From Chloroflexota bacterium (GTDB taxonomy: Bacteria; Chloroflexota; Anaerolineae; 4572-78; J111), in NCBI GenBank assembly GCA_003695455.1, contig RFJF01000468.1, positions 1 to 5,651 of the forward strand: a stretch of DNA of 5,651 bases, given 5' to 3'. The translations under genes and the position numbers were made by a program. Positions 1 through 5,651 of the stretch are shown here, piece by piece. The notes beneath the pieces were generated by a model that did no database searches, was not told the origin of the DNA, and saw nothing but the letters and a program-made list of their open reading frames with translations. Every line of letters begins with the position of its first letter. Position 1 is the first letter of the stretch.

Positions 1-3
1 ACC

Positions 4-2601
4 ATGTCCACACCCGTCAGACGCCAATATTTATCCATTAAAAAACAGTATCCGGAAACGGTTGTCTTTTTCCGGCTGGGCGATTTTTACGAAACATTTG
101 ACGACGACGCCAAAGCCGTAGCCAAAGCGCTTGATATTGTGCTCACCTCTCGGCGGGTAGCCAAAAACCAGCGCGTGCCCATGGCCGGCATCCCCCACCA
201 CGCCGCCGAAAATTACATTGCCCGGCTCATCCGGGCTGGATTCAAGGTTGCCATTTGCGAACAGATTGGTAGTCAACCCATCAACGGGCTGGTTCCGCGT
301 GAAGTCACACGGGTCATCACCCCCGGCACCGTGGTTGAAGGCAACCTGCTGGCCGACAACGAAAACAACTACCTGGCCGCCATCATCATCCGGCAGCAGC
401 GGGCCGGAATTGCCTACGTGGATATCACCACCGGCGAATTTGCGGCCACCCAAATGGAAAACACCAACATTGAGCGGCTGGTACTCAACGAAATCACCCG
501 CCTCAAACCCGCCGAACTCATCACCCCGGACGCCGCCAGCCACCAACCCGCCGCCCCGCTCAACATCCCCCACTCGCTATACGAAGATTGGCGTTTTGAT
601 TTGGACCACGCCCGCCGCGAACTACAGAATCACTTTGATGTTGCCACGCTCAACGGTTTTGGTTTGCAGGGCAAACCGCTGGCTGTGCAGGCCGCCGGCG
701 CCGTCATTCAATATGTGGCCCAAACGCAGAAACAGGCGCTCAACCACATTACCCGGCTCAACGTATACAGCACAGATAGTTTTATGGATTTGGACGCCGC
801 CACCCGCCGCAATCTGGAACTGACCGAAACCATTCGCGGCGGCAGCGGGCCGGGGTCGCTGCTGCACGTGCTGGACAAAACCATCACCGCCATGGGCGGG
901 CGGTTGCTGCGCACCTGGCTGCACCAACCCCTGCTCAACGTAGAGGCGCTCAACCGCCGGCTGGACGCGGTGGCGGCGCTGGCCGGGGCCACGCTGGCCC
1001 GCAGCGATATCCGCACCCGGCTCAAAACCGTGGCCGATTTGGAACGGTTGACCAATCGCGTTAGTCAGGGCATTGCCCTGCCCCGCGATTTGCAGGCCAT
1101 TGGCCGCAGCCTGGACGCCGTGCCGGACATTCAGGCCATCATCAACGCCGAAGCGGCGGCCAATCTGGCTGATTTTGTGGGCCAACTGCACCCGTGCAAC
1201 GATGTGGTAAGTTTGATTAACGCCGCCATCAGCGACGAACCACCGGCGGTGCTCTCCAAAGTAGGCGTTATCCGGCCCGGTTTTTCCGCCGAACTGGACG
1301 CCATCATCGCCGGCTCGCGCGACGCCAAAGTGTGGGTAGCCGGGCTGGAAGCCGTTGAACGGGAGCGCACCGGCATCCCCAGCCTGAAGGTGGGCTTCAA
1401 CAAGGTGTTTGGCTACTATCTGGAAGTGACCAAAGCCCACAGCGAACGCGTGCCGCCGGAATACATTCGCAAGCAAACGCTGGTCAACGCCGAACGCTAC
1501 ATTACCCCGGAACTGAAAGAGTACGAAAATCTGATTCTCAACGCCGATGAACGGCAGCTCGACGTTGAACAGCGCATTTTTAAAGAGGTCTGCGCCCAGA
1601 TTGCCGCCGCCGCCGAACGGTTGCTGGCAACCAGCCGGGCGCTGGCGCGACTGGACGTGGCGGCATCGCTGGCCGAGGTGGCGCTGGCTAACAACTATGT
1701 TCGCCCGCAGTTGCACACCGGTGACAGCTTGCACCTGGTCAACGCCCGCCACCCGGTGGTTGAGCAGATGCCCCTGCGGGACGCCGACGGGCTGGCAACC
1801 ACGTTTGTACCCAATGACACCCAAATGTCTGCCGAGGCGCTGATTCACGTCATCACCGGGCCAAATATGAGCGGCAAAAGCACCTACCTGCGGCAGGTGG
1901 CGCTGATTGTGCTGATGGCGCAAATAGGTAGTTTTGTACCGGCAGACCGGGCTGACATCGGGCTGGTGGACCGGATTTTCACCCGCATCGGTGCGCAGGA
2001 CGAAATTCACGCCGGGCAGAGCACATTTATGGTGGAAATGGTAGAAACGGCGGCCATTCTCTCGCAGAGCACGCCGCGCAGTCTGATTGTGCTGGACGAA
2101 GTGGGGCGCGGCACCAGCACCTACGACGGGTTGGCAATTGCCCGCGCCGTGGTAGAGTACATCCACAACAACCCCAACATCCGGGCCAAAACGCTGTTTG
2201 CCACCCACTACCACGAGCTGGTGGAGGTAGCCAAAACCCTGCCCCACGTGCGCAACTACAACGTAGCCGTGGCCGAGGAAGGCAGCCGGGTGGTCTTTTT
2301 GCACAAAATTGTGCCCGGCGGCGCAGACCGCAGTTATGGCATCCACGTGGCGCAAATTGCGGGTATTCCCAAAGCCGTGGTAGACAGAGCTAACGAACTA
2401 CTTGAGCAGCTTGAAGGCAGCGCCGATTTTCGCGAACAAAAAGAAAAAGCACGCCGGGTCATTTCCGGCGTGCAGATGTCGTTTTTTGCCCCCGAAACCC
2501 ACCCCCTGATTGATGACATCAAGGCGCTTGACATCGATTCGATGTCACCGCTGGAGGCGCTGAATACCCTCTACAAACTCAAACAACGCGCTGAAGAGTA
2601 G
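4..2601 (+). CDS. mutS: DNA mismatch repair protein MutS (full length, 865 aa)
   Basis: MutS binds mismatches and small insertion/deletion loops in DNA and uses ATP to license MutL-dependent strand repair in the cytoplasm. The N-terminal mismatch-recognition domain carries the Phe-X-Glu motif at F28-Y29-E30 within RLGDFYETF; the more usual FYEMF has Met where this has Thr31. The connector, core/lever and clamp regions follow to about residue 570. The C-terminal ABC-type ATPase has the Walker A GPNMSGKST at 619-627, the STFMVEM signature region after it, Walker B LIVLDE at 694-699 (D698, E699) and ATHYHEL at 733-739. QMSFF at 824-828 resembles the beta-clamp-binding motif, and the end SPLEALNTLYKLK is the usual MutS tail. 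The length is normal for MutS1 (E. coli 853 aa). The ATG at 4 fits the family N-terminus (STPVRRQYLSIK); only 3 bases lie upstream, so no ribosome site or promoter can be judged. No frameshift or missing key residue is seen. Confidence 0.98.
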   Translation: MSTPVRRQYLSIKKQYPETVVFFRLGDFYETFDDDAKAVAKALDIVLTSRRVAKNQRVPMAGIPHHAAENYIARLIRAGFKVAICEQIGSQPINGLVPREVTRVITPGTVVEGNLLADNENNYLAAIIIRQQRAGIAYVDITTGEFAATQMENTNIERLVLNEITRLKPAELITPDAASHQPAAPLNIPHSLYEDWRFDLDHARRELQNHFDVATLNGFGLQGKPLAVQAAGAVIQYVAQTQKQALNHITRLNVYSTDSFMDLDAATRRNLELTETIRGGSGPGSLLHVLDKTITAMGGRLLRTWLHQPLLNVEALNRRLDAVAALAGATLARSDIRTRLKTVADLERLTNRVSQGIALPRDLQAIGRSLDAVPDIQAIINAEAAANLADFVGQLHPCNDVVSLINAAISDEPPAVLSKVGVIRPGFSAELDAIIAGSRDAKVWVAGLEAVERERTGIPSLKVGFNKVFGYYLEVTKAHSERVPPEYIRKQTLVNAERYITPELKEYENLILNADERQLDVEQRIFKEVCAQIAAAAERLLATSRALARLDVAASLAEVALANNYVRPQLHTGDSLHLVNARHPVVEQMPLRDADGLATTFVPNDTQMSAEALIHVITGPNMSGKSTYLRQVALIVLMAQIGSFVPADRADIGLVDRIFTRIGAQDEIHAGQSTFMVEMVETAAILSQSTPRSLIVLDEVGRGTSTYDGLAIARAVVEYIHNNPNIRAKTLFATHYHELVEVAKTLPHVRNYNVAVAEEGSRVVFLHKIVPGGADRSYGIHVAQIAGIPKAVVDRANELLEQLEGSADFREQKEKARRVISGVQMSFFAPETHPLIDDIKALDIDSMSPLEALNTLYKLKQRAEE
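2529..2547. repeat. Perfect 19-nt palindrome inside the 3' end of mutS
   Basis: The sequence TGACATCGA-T-TCGATGTCA is a perfect inverted repeat with 9-bp arms around a single central base (2538). A further direct copy of the TGACATC heptamer lies at 2514-2520, so three copies, one of them inverted, fall within 34 bp. It encodes part of the conserved MutS tail (DIDSMS), so codon constraint may explain some of it. It could be an operator-like site or a hairpin (8-bp stem, 3-nt loop) in either transcript. No T-run follows it on either strand, so it is not an intrinsic terminator. Confidence 0.5.
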
Positions 2602-2605
2602 CGCG
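2575..2605 (-). terminator. Possible weak intrinsic terminator of the DUF433/DUF5615 unit
   Basis: Read on the minus strand, CGCGCT-ACTCTTC-AGCGCG (2605 to 2587) forms a 6-bp GC-rich stem with a 7-nt loop. A loosely T-rich stretch TTGTTTGAGTTT follows. It begins 2 bp past the TAA stop (2607-2609) of the DUF5615 gene, inside the last codons of mutS. The stem is short and the T-tract is interrupted, so this is only a candidate. Confidence 0.3.
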
Positions 2606-2606
2606 G

Positions 2607-2966
2607 TTACGTCGCGCCTCGTATCCTGATTTGCCGCTCATCCACAATCCACAACTGGCCTGCCACCGTTGATTCCGGTAAGGCTTTAATCCACCGGTTT
2701 ACAATATTCATCACGTGCAGTTTATCCTGTCTTTTGAGACGCATCACAATGATGCCGGGATATTCGGCTGGTGGATAAGCCCGGATGTCGGCAAAATCCA
2801 TGTCCAGTGTGACGACAATCCGTTCTTCAGTCTGGCACACGACCGCAATGTTTTGATCTGCTGTGCCCGCAAGGTTCTGCTCGTAGACCGTTGCGGCATC
2901 GTATCCAACTTGCTGAAGAAGTTTTGCAACTTCTATGGGCAAGTTTTCGTCAATTTTGAATTTCAT
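2607..2966 (-). CDS. DUF5615 PIN-like protein, probable toxin of a VapBC-like pair
   Basis: This 119-aa protein matches the DUF5615 (Mut7-C/PIN-like) family, putative metal-dependent RNases usually encoded beside a DUF433 protein. The N-terminus FKIDENLP carries the first acidic residue, D6. GYDA (D23), the AGTADQNI stretch (D37) and the strand-end motif VVTLDMDFAD (D55, D57, D60) supply the other acidic positions expected for a PIN-like metal site. The tail IVDERQIRIRG is also typical. It is full length for the family. Its ATG (2966-2964) lies 5 bp after the TGA of the DUF433 gene with only a weak purine tract (GAAAG) before it, which suggests translational coupling. Its TAA is 5 bp from the mutS stop, tail to tail. 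Local GC is well below that of mutS, which hints at acquisition. Family assignment is from recognised motifs; toxicity and RNase activity are inference. Confidence 0.88.
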   Translation of the reverse strand: MKFKIDENLPIEVAKLLQQVGYDAATVYEQNLAGTADQNIAVVCQTEERIVVTLDMDFADIRAYPPAEYPGIIVMRLKRQDKLHVMNIVNRWIKALPESTVAGQLWIVDERQIRIRGAT

Positions 2967-2971
2967 TGCTT

Positions 2972-3220
<249 letters not shown>

Positions 3221-3237
3221 TCATCGGTCTGAATAAT

Positions 3238-4380
3238 TCAATTTTGGTAAACGGTAAACGCCGTGCGGGCCGGGTTAATCACCACGCTCACCCACCCGCC
3301 GAGTACCGGTTGCACCACCGCCGTACCGGTGGCTGCCACAGCCGGCGTGCTGGCGGTAAAGGTGTACTCGCCGGGGGGCAGTTCGATGGTTTGCTGCGTG
3401 TTGGGCGCCACGGTCACGGTCTGGTTGTTGACGGTGAACACCAGCGTGTCACCGGCGTAGTTTTCTACCCGCAACCCGGCGGACGGTGGGCCGGCAACCG
3501 CCGGAGCTTCACCGGCGGGGGGTGTGGCGGCAGACTCCGGCGGGGTCTGTGCCGGTGAAACAGCGGGCATCGGCTGCGGAACGGCGGCAGCTTGCGGTGT
3601 AAGGTCTTCCGGGTACACGCGCAGGGTCAGGTTGGGTGTGGTATCAAAAGCGCTGCCCACATTAAATTCCTGTTCCTCCGGCAAATCTGTAACCGCGCTG
3701 AGGCCGGTCACCTGCCCCGCTTTGGCTGAAATCTGGCCGTTGGCGCTGCCAAATGGAATACTGGCTGTGTAGTTGAGCACGCCGGGGGCCACGTCAATTT
3801 GCAGCCGCCCCGGGATTTCCGTGGATTTGGGCGGCACGGTAAAAATCTGGCCGTTGAGGTCAAGGGTCAGTTCGTAGCCGGTGTGGTTTATCCAGGCCAG
3901 GCCGGATTTGCCGGCTTCGGCGGCGCGGGGTTGCCAGTCGTCCACCACCGGCGCGGGTTCGGCGGCAGGCACGGACAGGTCGAGTTCGAACAGCGCCACG
4001 TAGGTGTGCGGTTTTTCGATGAGAATGCCGTCTCTGACCACCGGCGAAGTTTCATCAAAGCGCGCGCCCCGGGCAAACACCCCGCCCGGCGCCAGCTCGA
4101 ATTCACCGGCGGAGCCCTGCACGCCCGGCACGTTAGCCGCGTATTTGTGCCGGCCCGGTTGCAATGTGAGTGCCAGCCGTCCGCCGTTGGGGGCGGTGTC
4201 TGTGCCGGGCACGGTGTAGGTTACGTCATCCAGGTCCAGAAACAACTCCTGCCCAATGAAATTGACAAAGATGAAATTTTCCTCGCCGGGTTCCTGCGCC
4301 TGGGCAGGCAGTGCCCCGCCCAACGCCAAAATCAACAGCGCTACAAGCGCCGGCCATCCCAATTGAAATTTTTTCTGCAT
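3238..4380 (-). CDS. Exported protein with three beta-rich repeats and a Pro/Ala linker
   Basis: I do not recognise a named family for this 380-aa protein. It has a clear signal peptide: basic MQKK, a hydrophobic core at about 9-24, and an AQA cleavage site after residue 28. The mature part carries three copies of a module of about 70 residues, at roughly 35-103, 160-229 and 301-370. Each begins with a hydrophobic strand plus an Asn-x-x-Gly motif (VNFIGQEL, INHTGYEL, ENYAGDTL). A TxTVP/VTVAP strand follows, then L/V-x-PG-x-x-x-Y (LQPGRHKY, VAPGVLNY, LPPGEYTF), a TAS/AANxP turn and a Gly-rich end. This suggests small beta sandwiches acting outside the membrane. A Pro/Ala-rich linker (about 262-300) precedes the third copy. 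There is no C-terminal membrane anchor or sortase signal. GGAGG lies 5 nt before the ATG. The gene follows the glutaredoxin-like gene by 27 bp and is probably co-transcribed with it. Function is unknown; surface display or ligand binding is a guess. Confidence 0.85.
   Translation of the reverse strand: MQKKFQLGWPALVALLILALGGALPAQAQEPGEENFIFVNFIGQELFLDLDDVTYTVPGTDTAPNGGRLALTLQPGRHKYAANVPGVQGSAGEFELAPGGVFARGARFDETSPVVRDGILIEKPHTYVALFELDLSVPAAEPAPVVDDWQPRAAEAGKSGLAWINHTGYELTLDLNGQIFTVPPKSTEIPGRLQIDVAPGVLNYTASIPFGSANGQISAKAGQVTGLSAVTDLPEEQEFNVGSAFDTTPNLTLRVYPEDLTPQAAAVPQPMPAVSPAQTPPESAATPPAGEAPAVAGPPSAGLRVENYAGDTLVFTVNNQTVTVAPNTQQTIELPPGEYTFTASTPAVAATGTAVVQPVLGGWVSVVINPARTAFTVYQN
3271..3480 (-). 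repeat. Protein repeat 3 of the exported protein (residues 301-370)
   Basis: Third copy, from AGLRVENYAGDTLVFTVNNQ through VTVAP, LPPGEYTFTASTP and ending in a Val-rich strand GGWVSVVINP. It is separated from the first two by the Pro/Ala-rich linker and is the last module of the protein. Confidence 0.65.
3694..3903 (-). repeat. Protein repeat 2 of the exported protein (residues 160-229)
   Basis: Second copy, from GLAWINHTGYELTLDLNG through FTVPP, VAPGVLNYTASIP and ending near KAGQVTGLSA. Its TGYELTLDLNGQ stretch aligns with IGQELFLDLDD of copy 1 and AGDTLVFTVNNQ of copy 3. Confidence 0.65.
4072..4278 (-). repeat. Protein repeat 1 of the exported protein (residues 35-103)
   Basis: First copy of the module, from ENFIFVNFIGQELFLDL through TYTVP, LQPGRHKYAANVPG and ending near LAPGGVFA. 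It aligns by eye to the copies at 3694-3903 and 3271-3480. The similarity is at protein level and clearly diverged, not a recent DNA duplication. Confidence 0.65.
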
Positions 4381-4385
4381 TGTTT

Positions 4386-4390
4386 CCTCC
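4386..4390 (-). promoter_or_regulatory. Ribosome binding site of the exported repeat protein
   Basis: On the minus strand GGGAGGAAACA precedes the ATG at 4380, with GGAGG spaced 5 nt from the start. This strong site, with the signal peptide immediately downstream, settles the start. It lies inside the 27-bp gap after the glutaredoxin-like stop. Confidence 0.75.
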
Positions 4391-4407
4391 CAAAAACTGC
4401 AATTTAC

Positions 4408-4752
4408 TCAGCGCGAGTAGGGTTTGTCCAAAAAACCGTGCTTGTGCAGCCAGTTTTCCAGCGCCCTGTTGTTCGGCTCGGTAATCATGGGGCCGCGGTC
4501 AAATCCTTTGATGGAACGGTCCGTGGGGCGGGGCAGAAAATCGGTGCAGGGGGTGTCTTCGCCGGGATTGGCAAGCACAATGGTGGGTACGCTGAGGTGG
4601 TTGGTCCACTCTTTAACACGGCGGGCCATCTCCGGGTCGGCGTCAATGTCAATTTCCCGGTAGGGGATGTGGTAGCGATTCAGCACGTCGCGGGCCAGGG
4701 CCACGGTGGGGCAGTAAAAACTGCGGACGTACATGACAATTTCTTTGTCCAT
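4408..4752 (-). CDS. Glutaredoxin-like monothiol thioredoxin-fold protein
   Basis: This 114-aa cytoplasmic protein (no signal peptide) has a glutaredoxin-like fold. An N-terminal strand EIVMYVRSFYCPTV has a single active-site cysteine, C14, in C14-P-T-V in place of the dithiol CPYC. It is followed by helix VALARDVLNRYHIPY, strand REIDIDAD and the cis-proline loop SVPTIV (P56). The protein continues with about 50 residues unlike E. coli GrxA or GrxC, containing a second cysteine C69 and the segment RGPMITEPNNRALENWLHKHG. Members of the family handle glutathione or other thiol disulfides or iron-sulfur clusters; which applies here is unknown. An open frame extends upstream to 4863, but AGGAG 7 nt before the ATG at 4752 and the family N-terminus make MDKEIVMYVRS the start. 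It lies 27 bp before the exported repeat protein gene and is probably the first gene of that unit. Confidence 0.85.
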   Translation of the reverse strand: MDKEIVMYVRSFYCPTVALARDVLNRYHIPYREIDIDADPEMARRVKEWTNHLSVPTIVLANPGEDTPCTDFLPRPTDRSIKGFDRGPMITEPNNRALENWLHKHGFLDKPYSR

Positions 4753-4759
4753 GATGAAT

Positions 4760-4764
4760 CTCCT
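4760..4764 (-). promoter_or_regulatory. Ribosome binding site that fixes the glutaredoxin-like start
   Basis: On the minus strand CAGGAGATTCATC precedes the ATG at 4752, with AGGAG spaced 7 nt from it. This argues against a start further upstream in the same open frame (up to 4863), whose predicted N-terminal extension resembles no part of a thioredoxin fold. Confidence 0.75.
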
Positions 4765-4937
4765 GAAAATACGGTAGGCGGTAGGTATCGAATGTGCAAA
4801 TGGCGAATTACGAGTGACAAATGTACGCCCCTGCAACTTGCCACCTGCGGAATTTTCAATCATCGGTGCTGAGCCAACGGAACCGGCACACTCCGCATAC
4901 CGGTGCAGACATGTTACCAGAACCGGCGGGTGAATCC

Positions 4938-4976
4938 AAACAAAAACAGGGCCAACGGCGATGCCGCGGACCCTGT
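4938..4976 (-). terminator. Strong intrinsic terminator of the LysM/lamin-tail gene
   Basis: On the minus strand ACAGGGTCCGCGGC-ATC-GCCGTTGGCCCTGT forms a 14-bp stem with one mismatch and two G-U pairs and a 3-nt loop. It is followed directly by TTTTTGTTT, whose first T closes the stem. It begins 20 nt after the TAG stop at 4997-4999. There is no T-run on the plus-strand side, so it acts in one direction. It separates this gene from the glutaredoxin-like unit. Confidence 0.9.
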
Positions 4977-4996
4977 GGCACGGTTAGAGGATTGCT

Positions 4997-5651
4997 CTAC
5001 TGGGCCGGCACATCAAACCGGGACACTTCATTGCCGGCGGCGTTGACCAGTTTCACCGAACCGCCGGGCAGCCAGGCCGCTTCACCCTGGCCCAGGTACA
5101 AATCGCTGGGGCTGTTTTGGCCGGCGGCGGTGTGGATGCGAATGCTGCCGCCACTAAACAGGAACAGGTCCGGGAAAACAAAGTTGCCCAGCGAGGAGCC
5201 TTCGAGCCGCCAATCCTGCAGGCTGGTGCCGGCTCCCTGATTCAAAATGATGACCGTTTCCTGCGCCAGATTGCCTGCCCCAACCACGTTGCTGATAGTC
5301 ACGCTGATATCGCCGGCCGGGGCGGGGGTGGAGGTGGGAATGGGCGTCGGCTCCAGCACAATTCCTTCGGTGGGGGTAATGGGTACCGTGGGACTGGGCG
5401 TGGCCGATGGCCCAACGGTGGCTGCCGGCTCTGCCGGGCGGGTGGCGTCATCCGGCAGGGGCGTGGGCGGGTCAAACGGCAGGGGCGTATCGGTAAAAAC
5501 CGGGGCGGGGGTGAACGTAGGCGTTACGTCCGGCAGGCCGCCCAGCGGGATTTCCAACACTTGCCCCACCTGAATAAAATCCTGGTCAGACAGCCCGTTA
5601 GCCACCATTAAATCAAACAGCGACACGTCAAATTTTTGGGCAATCTGGCCC
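4997..5651 (-). CDS. LysM plus lamin-tail-domain exported protein (N-terminus beyond window)
   Basis: The visible 217 residues are the C-terminal part of a larger protein whose frame stays open through the right edge. The part encoded at 5546-5651 is the end of a LysM peptidoglycan-binding module (QIAQKFDVSLFDLMVANGL, then VGQVLEIP). A start at the GTG at 5626 is rejected because that codon is an internal valine of the LysM motif. A Pro/Thr-rich linker of about 78 residues follows (5312-5545), probably an extended wall-spanning spacer. The C-terminal 104 residues (5000-5311) match a lamin-tail domain (LTD): an immunoglobulin-like beta fold with ETVIILNQGAG, LQDWRLEG, FVFPDLFLFSGGSIRIHT and DLYLGQGEAAWLPGGSVKLVNAAGNEV. 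The expected role is attachment to the cell wall and presentation of the LTD outside; its ligand is unknown. A signal peptide and perhaps more LysM repeats should lie upstream of the window. A strong terminator follows the stop. Confidence 0.88.
   Translation of the reverse strand, partial: GQIAQKFDVSLFDLMVANGLSDQDFIQVGQVLEIPLGGLPDVTPTFTPAPVFTDTPLPFDPPTPLPDDATRPAEPAATVGPSATPSPTVPITPTEGIVLEPTPIPTSTPAPAGDISVTISNVVGAGNLAQETVIILNQGAGTSLQDWRLEGSSLGNFVFPDLFLFSGGSIRIHTAAGQNSPSDLYLGQGEAAWLPGGSVKLVNAAGNEVSRFDVPAQ

Larger units (their letters stand above)
4753..4996. other. Non-coding gap between the LysM/lamin-tail gene and the glutaredoxin-like gene
   Basis: This 244-bp gap holds the terminator at 4938-4976 and the ribosome site at 4760-4764. 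The promoter of the glutaredoxin-like gene should lie between about 4770 and 4937. I see no convincing sigma-70 pair; a weak candidate on the minus strand is TTGCAC with TACCGT 17 nt later, just ahead of the ribosome site. A direct heptamer duplication CGGTAGG-CGGTAGG lies at 4772-4785. The stretch at about 4795-4850 reads like the debris of short interspersed repeats often seen between genes. No RNA gene is recognisable. Confidence 0.5.

Noticed and set aside
622..2355. Long open frame of 577 codons on the minus strand opposite mutS
   Set aside because: It lies wholly inside a mutS frame with every MutS motif intact. Its translation is rich in Gly, His and Gln with no recognisable domain, as expected of an antisense shadow in GC-rich DNA.
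4753..4863. Upstream extension of the glutaredoxin-like protein to an ATG at 4863
   Set aside because: AGGAG with correct spacing precedes the internal ATG at 4752, the extra 37 residues match nothing in the fold, and the DNA there looks intergenic.
3799..4872. Open frame of 357 codons on the plus strand opposite the exported protein and glutaredoxin-like genes
   Set aside because: It runs antisense across two genes that have good ribosome sites, a signal peptide and a thioredoxin fold. Its own translation is low in complexity with no motif.
4876..4925. ACCGGC/CCGGTGC repeats as a possible operator between the terminator and the glutaredoxin-like gene
   Set aside because: The inverted matches are only 4-5 bp with irregular spacing, and such CCGG words are common throughout this GC-rich window.
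4997..5626. A complete 209-aa protein starting at the GTG at 5626
   Set aside because: The frame is open to the window edge and the residues before the GTG (GQIAQKFD) complete a LysM motif, so the gene is truncated by the window rather than starting there.

Overview
The window looks like chromosomal DNA from a moderately GC-rich bacterium, most likely a member of the Chloroflexota (Anaerolineae or a relative). That assignment is inference. It rests on a secreted LysM protein with a long Pro/Thr linker and a lamin-tail domain, on an Ala/Pro-rich exported protein built of repeats, and on a short monothiol glutaredoxin-like protein, a combination I associate with that phylum. There is no rRNA or other marker to prove it.

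Layout. Positions 4-2601 on the plus strand hold a full-length mutS (DNA mismatch repair ATPase) with all its core motifs. Everything else is on the minus strand and converges on mutS. Read in the direction of transcription from the right edge these are: (1) the C-terminal part of a LysM/lamin-tail exported protein, cut by the window end, followed by a strong intrinsic terminator at 4938-4976; (2) a 244-bp non-coding gap; (3) a 114-aa monothiol glutaredoxin-like protein; (4) 27 bp later, a 380-aa exported protein with three copies of one beta-rich module; (5) 37 bp later, a 75-aa DUF433 protein; and (6) 5 bp after that, a 119-aa DUF5615 PIN-like protein. The last two form a VapBC-like toxin-antitoxin pair. 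The DUF5615 and mutS stop codons are only 5 bp apart, tail to tail, with short GC hairpins over the junction.

How the genes relate. Genes (3) to (6) are closely spaced with no evident terminator between them and could be co-transcribed. The DUF433/DUF5615 pair is nevertheless clearly AT-richer than its neighbours (about 38-48% GC in sampled lines, against about 60-68% in sampled mutS and exported-protein lines), so it is probably an acquired module rather than a functional partner of the genes before it. mutS is a separate housekeeping unit. No mutL, rRNA, tRNA, CRISPR array, transposase or phage gene is visible.

Nothing here amounts to a clearly new biological system. The points most worth a second look are the three-repeat exported protein, the compositionally distinct TA pair, a perfect 19-nt palindrome in the 3' end of mutS, and the glutaredoxin-like protein with a conserved-looking C-terminal extension.
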